24,563 nucleotides of DNA from Botryllus schlosseri (Eukaryota; Chordata; Ascidiacea; Stolidobranchia; Styelidae), in assembly GCA_000444245.1 (NCBI GenBank), contig ATSW01013236.1, forward strand, positions 1-24,563, read 5' to 3'. The position numbers were made by a program, and so were the translations under genes. The notes below the pieces were generated by a model. It saw nothing but the letters and a program-made list of their open reading frames with translations. It was not told where the DNA came from and searched no databases. Shown here piece after piece: positions 20,140-24,563 of this stretch; within the stretch, counting starts at the first letter, position 1; the number at the start of each line of letters is the position of its first letter.

Positions 20140-20402
20140 GCCGATTCAAATCAGTTGATTCTCCCTCGATGGACTGCTGTTGCCATCACCACAGCCGTTT
20201 TAGAGTGGTGACGAATAGTTATGTTGGGCACAAGCGAGCAGCTTATTTTGAAACAACAACAACATGTTGTAACTGTAGTTACTTTCAGCATTTCAAATTG
20301 GGTTTCTTAGCTTTCTTCCTAAATCTGAAGTCAGGTCGCGGGCCGCAGATTATGACTTGGCGGGCCGCATGCGGCCCGCAGACCGCGTGTTGATGACCCC
20401 TG
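20140..20402 (-). mobile_element. Composite hAT repeat, truncated copy 3
   Basis: This is the mirror image of 18260-18525, ending in GCGTGTTGATGACCCCTG, and is truncated at the inverted-repeat border before the nested element would begin. The abrupt loss of homology here marks the junction of the inversion or duplication. Confidence 0.85.
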
Positions 20403-20658
20403 GTCTACATAAAATAGGTTTGCTCAAGTGAATAATAGTAGACTCCAACACTTTTAAATGAAACACAGACCTACCACGCGCAATGTAGGTGAACATATTG
20501 TCATCATAGTGCTGTGCACAGGCAAGGTTTTCGCTCAAATTCTGACCGATTGACGAAGCATATGCTTGGTAATCATCATAACAGTCTGTTTTTGCAGCCA
20601 AATTGCACTGACGTGCGAGCTCCGTGCGATCATTTGCGCATGTTTTTGATCCAATCAA
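20350..20658 (-). CDS. Candidate exon, unknown protein, right-arm copy
   Basis: This is the counterpart of 18004-18219, encoding TDCYDDYQAYASSIGQNLSE then NLACAQHYDDNMF. The frame runs on further here because the terminal stop of the left copy is absent, but the extension reads into the hAT terminus and is unlikely to be protein. If it is an exon it probably ends at the donor GCGCGTG|GTAGGT. As in the left copy, no start codon and no family were recognised. Confidence 0.28.
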   Translation of the reverse strand: MIGSKTCANDRTELARQCNLAAKTDCYDDYQAYASSIGQNLSENLACAQHYDDNMFTYIARGRSVFHLKVLESTIIHLSKPILCRPGVINTRSAGRMRPAKS

Positions 20659-20876
20659 TCAAAAGGTGCTGGTTGCTGTAGCTGTAACGAATTATGAATT
20701 GTACGACTGCCTTTCGTGACCAACGTTATCCGTTGGTGCGAGCCTTCTGAATTCGACTTTATCTGCTTTCCAAGTACGGTTTTCAATAGTCCGCCCTTAG
20801 CGTTTTCAAACAGTCAAATATTTCGTTAACACTCTGAGAAAATTGATGGAGCGATCGTAAGAAATTAAGTAAATAC

Positions 20877-21628
20877 TAGGGATGGTGTGAACCTCTGAAA
20901 GGTTCAGGTTCGTGTGAACGCGAACCTTTTTGAAATGTCCTGTGTGAACGCGAACGTGAACCTCATGACGTCACGTGATAATTTCAACCCTATATTTTGT
21001 TGAAGTGACAGCCTATATTAATTTACTTTTATAGTCTAGTATGTGTCTAGTACATACCGGACGGTGTATTCGGCGTCTGGGTATTGGGCAAAGTGCAAAA
21101 CGGGTTACTATACTTGCTACCGATATTACCCCATTAACAAGTTATACAGGTGTAGCCGATACCCCAATCGCACGGATTTGGCTTTTATGATTATAAGTAA
21201 TCATCGACTGCTAGATTTTTACATCAGAAAACGATATCAATCTCATTGATTGGTTGAATAAGCATCATTCTCTGACTACATGTGGTGTTTTTCGCTCTTC
21301 GTGTTGTGTGATTGCGGGTCAAGCTCACAGCAGAGAGTCACTAATAGATATTCACAAACGGAAAGCTGGATATTTCGAGCAAACTTTTGAGATTTTCAAG
21401 GTGCATGCTCGTTTAGTGTTGATTGTTTATGCTGCCAGCACCATGCATATAAAGTGCCCCGCAGTTGAAATGCAATACCAAAGATGTTATAATGACGTGC
21501 AAATTGTAATATATGAAAAAGGTTCACAGTGCAGAACCGATCAAGGTTCTGTTGTGAACGCGAACCTCAAAATTTCCGAGGTTCACACACAGAACGCAAA
21601 CGTGAACCTCACGTTCACACCATCCCTA
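20877..21628 (+). mobile_element. hAT insertion A (TAGGGATGGTGTGAACC), right arm only
   Basis: Both termini are TAGGGATGGTGTGAAC, inverted, with further GAACGCGAACCT/AGGTTCGCGTTC subterminal repeats. Perfect duplications GTAAATAC lie at 20869-20876 and 21629-21636. The left arm has the single-copy octamer at 17786-17793 with no insertion, giving a direct empty site. The element is 752 bp with no transposase frame. Short frames at 21043-21249 and 21254-21649 are inside it and not supported as genes. Confidence 0.95.
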
Positions 21629-21657
21629 GTAAATACTGTCTCTCAATGAAAGGTATC

Positions 21658-23236
21658 TAGGGATGGTGTGAACCTCTGAAAGGTTCAGGTTCGTGTGAAC
21701 TCGAACCTTTTTGAAAGGTTCTGTGTGAACACGAACGTGAATTTCATGACGTCACGCGACGTCATATTGCTAATTCCAACCCTATCTTTCAATGAAGTGA
21801 TACCCTACTAATGTACACGATACCTAGTGACGACTCGGTCTACATAATGCCAAAGTATATATTGGTGTTTTAAACGTCGCTGAGTGCGGAGATAATTAAG
21901 TTAGCTGATTCGGGAGAATGCTAATCGTGTGATTAAATACTGCTAATCGCGACACATGAAGGTGAAGAGGGTTACGCGCGATGGTTAGTCGCGGGGTCCC
22001 GAGTTTTCAATCAAGTAGCGTTATCTGTTGCATCATAATGCGAAAATGCGTTATATATTGGCTGCTAGTTGGTGAATAAAACTAGAGATCCCACAATCTC
22101 CATATTGAAACAGCAGGCTGCTAACGACGATACTGCCACTGTAATAGGTAGAATTATCATTATCGCGAAAGGAAAGTCGTGTCCAATTAGTACGGTACAG
22201 CTAAGAAACGGATATCGCTTTGCAATGGCCGGTAGTCCTACATAATTCGTTGATTGTTTAGTGAAGCCATAACCTAGGAGACAATCGGCACGGTCATTAT
22301 CGGGAATAATTAGACGTAGGAATGGTACGCAGTTTCTATAGATAACTAGAAATCTATAGTTGTTCCAGTTCGTCAAATCATGAGATTAACACTAACTTTA
22401 TGCGCCGCGATCAACCGGTTTCCTTAATCCTGGGTTGATAAATCCTGACGAACGCGCTAATCGACTTTATTGCTAATCCAACTTTATTATCTTTGCCCTA
22501 AATGTATCAACTGTGGCAATTAAAGGATATAATACTCCCATAAAATCAATATTTTCCGTCGCTTTGCCAACAATTTCGACGAGTACTTACCAGTGAACAT
22601 AACCTTACGCCTTAACGGTCGAGACCAGACCGGACAATGTATTCGGCGTCAGAGTATCGCTACATTGATATTGAGCTGAATGTAAAACAGGTTTCTATAC
22701 TTGCTACAAAAGTTATACACTATACAGCAGTGGCCAACACCTCAATCGCACGGATTTGGTTTTAATGATGCAGTAAAGATACGAAGTCAAGATTGACCCC
22801 GTACGCCTGCTAGATTTTTTTTCATCAGAAAACGATATCAATTTCATTGATTGGTTGAATAAGCATCATTCGCTTACTGCGTATTTGGCTCGTGATGTTT
22901 TTGATGGCGGGTAAAACTCACAACAGAGAGTCGCAAACGGAAACCTGGATGTTTCGAGCAAACTTTTGTAACAAAGCAAGTGAAACATTTGAGATTTTCA
23001 AGGTGCATGCTCGTTTAGTGTTGATTTTTAATGCTGCCAGCGCCATGCATACAGTGGCCCGCAGTTGAAATGCAATAAATATGAACCAAAGATGTTGTAA
23101 CGAAGTGAAAATTGTAATTTATGAAAAAGGTTCACAGTGTAGAACCTACCAAGGTTCTGTTGTGAATGCGATCCTCTAAATTTCCGAGGTTCACACACAG
23201 AACGCGAACGTGAACCTCGCGTTCACACCATCCCTA
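21658..23236 (+). mobile_element. hAT insertion B, longer sibling of A, right arm only
   Basis: It has the same termini and subterminal repeats as insertion A and the same orientation, starting only 21 bases past A's right flank. The left-arm empty site is GCATGTAC at 17762-17769 (GTACATGC on this strand). The right flank here is GTATATGC and the left flank has lost a few bases of it. The element is 1579 bp because it carries about 800 bases (roughly 21830-22625) that A lacks. No transposase was recognised. Confidence 0.9.
21830..22625. other. Internal region of insertion B absent from A
   Basis: Homology between A and B stops after ATGACGTCACG and CCTA-T/C-TAAT near 21815 and resumes at GGACAATGTATTCGGCGTC (GGACGGTGTATTCGGCGTC in A). 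Either A is an internally deleted form or another sequence has inserted in B. I see no termini or duplication marking an insertion, so deletion in A seems likelier. A 103-codon minus-strand frame (22065-22376) has no recognised similarity. Confidence 0.6.
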
Positions 23237-23540
23237 GTATATGCAATTGTGTTCTTAATATTCATTACCCGTTCATTATTATTCATTATATCATCAATTT
23301 ACGTTGCGCAAGATCGCGAGATTCCGTCAAAATTTTGAAATTATAAGCAAAATGATTCTAGAGAGCGATCAATAATCTAAATCAGGCTCGATGTGAAGCT
23401 GGTACATTTCACAAATCAAAATTGCTGTCATGCCCGCAATCAATATCTCCGCTGATTCGCTTTACCCGACATATAGCTTGCTTCGAAAGTTTAATTCAGT
23501 TTGGCAAGCAGAAATCCTGCCAATTTTCTCTTCATTCATA

Positions 23541-23606
23541 TTCCGTAGCTGCCGACTTGAAGCATGGCCCGTTTACCAGGCTTTTTTTATAAGACACCGC
23601 TTACAC
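23541..23606 (-). mobile_element. SINE 3' remnant in right arm
   Basis: This is the mirror of 17401-17470, reading TTCCGTAGCTGCCGAC, AAGCATGGCCCG and AAGACACCGC. Only the 3' half remains beside the MITE. The 5' half that the left arm retains at 16877-17031 is gone. Confidence 0.75.
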
Positions 23607-23972
23607 CAGTGGTTCACAACTTTTTCCCACTCACGTACCATTTCGAGGTTTTATGCAGTGCTCGCGTACCACCTATACATGAGTTACGTGCACTGAACGC
23701 GGTCAAAACTGTTTCCACCGTGTTGAACTGCCGAATGCAGCGAAACAAAAAATATACTGCCCATTTTAAGATATACTGTATATGATGTCTGTAATGGATC
23801 CATTTGGAATTCCTGCGGTCAAATATATTAAAACGGAAATCGGTTAGGTACGAATCCGAATGCTGTACGTCTCGCCTACTATACTCTTCCCCGTATGGGC
23901 CGTCATTGTTGGGATTGCTGGCAACCTGGAACCTGAAAAAAGCGCGTACCGCAGGCTTGGACCCACTGCATG
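23607..23972 (-). mobile_element. hAT MITE, right-arm copy
   Basis: This is the mirror copy of 17040-17400, from CAGTGGTTCACAACTTTTTC to ACCCACTGCATG. The flanks GCTTACAC (23599-23606) and GTTTACAC (23973-23980) match at 7 of 8, better preserved than in the left arm. Identity to the left copy is high, about 96% by eye. Confidence 0.85.
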
Positions 23973-24171
23973 GTTTACACGGTTTACAACTGCTTCACGC
24001 CTTCACGTGACAATAATAACTGACAATACGGAGGCCGTCGGGGGCTAATATAGCTATCAAGTCCGCGATGTGCATGAGCCGTTAAATTAAACAACTTTTC
24101 AAGACTGATATGAATCGATAAGCGAAATATTTTAGGGGTTCCGATCACTGGGCGGAACATATGGCGTAACA

Positions 24172-24381
24172 GTGACTCGATATTACGGATTAATTTTACA
24201 GTGGTGGGAACAGGCGACCGTATTATGGCCGAATCGCCTAAATATTGATGGTATCAGTAAGGGTACTTCCCACACCCATGGCTCCGTCGATTATAATACA
24301 CTGAAGTCGAAATTCAATCATTTGCAACTGAGTCGGCTGGCTGATTACTACAATGTATTATTGAATGAACCTGAACGGTAA
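24172..24381 (+). CDS. Candidate exon, unknown protein, right arm
   Basis: A frame of 69 codons encodes TRYYGLILQWWEQATVLWPN, then HTHGSVDYNTLK, then LQLSRLADYYNVLLNEPER. A possible acceptor GTAACAG lies just before it, and a donor ACG|GTAATT falls at its end (ACG|GTAAGT in the other arm). The equivalent left-arm sequence (about 16162-16371, minus strand) is interrupted in this frame by several stops. Either the right copy is the functional one or the frame is chance. It runs opposite in strand to the other arm candidate, so the two would not be one gene. No family was recognised. Confidence 0.25.
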   Translation: MTRYYGLILQWWEQATVLWPNRLNIDGISKGTSHTHGSVDYNTLKSKFNHLQLSRLADYYNVLLNEPER

Positions 24382-24514
24382 TTCAGCAAATGATACAATT
24401 CACAGGTCGTGCAGTGTGCCTCTTAATGATTTGTCGTGTGAAAATATTTATTGAACACGAGTGCAAAAATATGCGTTTCAATAATATATTGAAAGCATGC
24501 TATGTTGTGTATAA

Positions 24515-24563
24515 CAGCGGTGGCCAACCTATTTATGATATTCACGGTTCATTTACATGACGT
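24515..24563 (+). mobile_element. hAT-like terminus at window end
   Basis: CAGCGGTGGCCAACCTATTT marks the left end of a hAT-like element that runs off the window. It mirrors 15963-16011 of the left arm. Confidence 0.4.

Larger units (their letters stand above)
20140..24563 (-). repeat. Large inverted repeat, right arm
   Basis: This is the reverse-complement partner of 15963-18525. The match is still running at the last base of the window, so the arm is longer than seen. Removing the two hAT insertions leaves about 2.08 kb. Adding the left-only segment of about 497 bases brings it to about the 2.56 kb of the left arm, so the large differences are fully accounted for. The inner border at about 20140 cuts composite hAT copy 3. 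Confidence 0.92.

Noticed and set aside
1-24563. CRISPR arrays, bacterial operons, rRNA genes or retroviral-type elements
   Set aside because: No regular spaced repeats, no Shine-Dalgarno-type gene packing, no rRNA-like sequence, and no LTR pairs or reverse transcriptase motifs were seen.

Overview
This is an animal (metazoan) genomic window, not bacterial. Coding sequence is sparse and split by GT-AG introns. The rest is AT-rich and packed with short non-autonomous DNA transposons and a tRNA-derived SINE. The two recognisable genes (a SAMD3-like protein and a type II membrane PC-esterase/SGNH hydrolase) and the repeat style suit a marine invertebrate, possibly a deuterostome. I cannot name the species. 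Scattered single N calls occur only in the first 4.4 kb.

Layout. 1.5-4.3 kb, minus strand: exons of a gene related to SAMD3. Four central exons join in perfect phase. Its 3' end lies outside the window or is unrecognised, and a 798-bp hAT element sits beyond the last exon. 5.57-10.17 kb, plus strand: a probable two-exon gene for a membrane-anchored esterase with GDS and DGTHH motifs and one apparent frameshift near its end. Its 3.4-kb intron holds hAT elements, including one nested in another. 10.2-12.0 kb: two copies of one hAT family, the second inserted in the terminus of the first. 12.9-13.9 kb: a composite hAT-within-hAT. 14.47-14.76 kb: an almost intact SINE with 10-bp target duplications.

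15.96 kb to the window end: a large inverted repeat. The left arm is 15963-18525 and the right arm 20140-24563, still matching where the window stops, with a 1.6-kb spacer. The arms look roughly 93-97% identical by eye. The right arm carries two insertions of one hAT family (752 and 1579 bp) that the left arm lacks, and lacks about 500 bp that the left arm has. The left arm therefore preserves the empty target sites. Short ORFs in the arms are candidate exons, but I do not recognise them.

The most notable content is the inverted repeat with its datable insertions, and the crowding of about a dozen hAT-type element families with no transposase gene in sight. The inverted repeat could be a real segmental inverted duplication, or two diverged haplotypes joined head to head by assembly.
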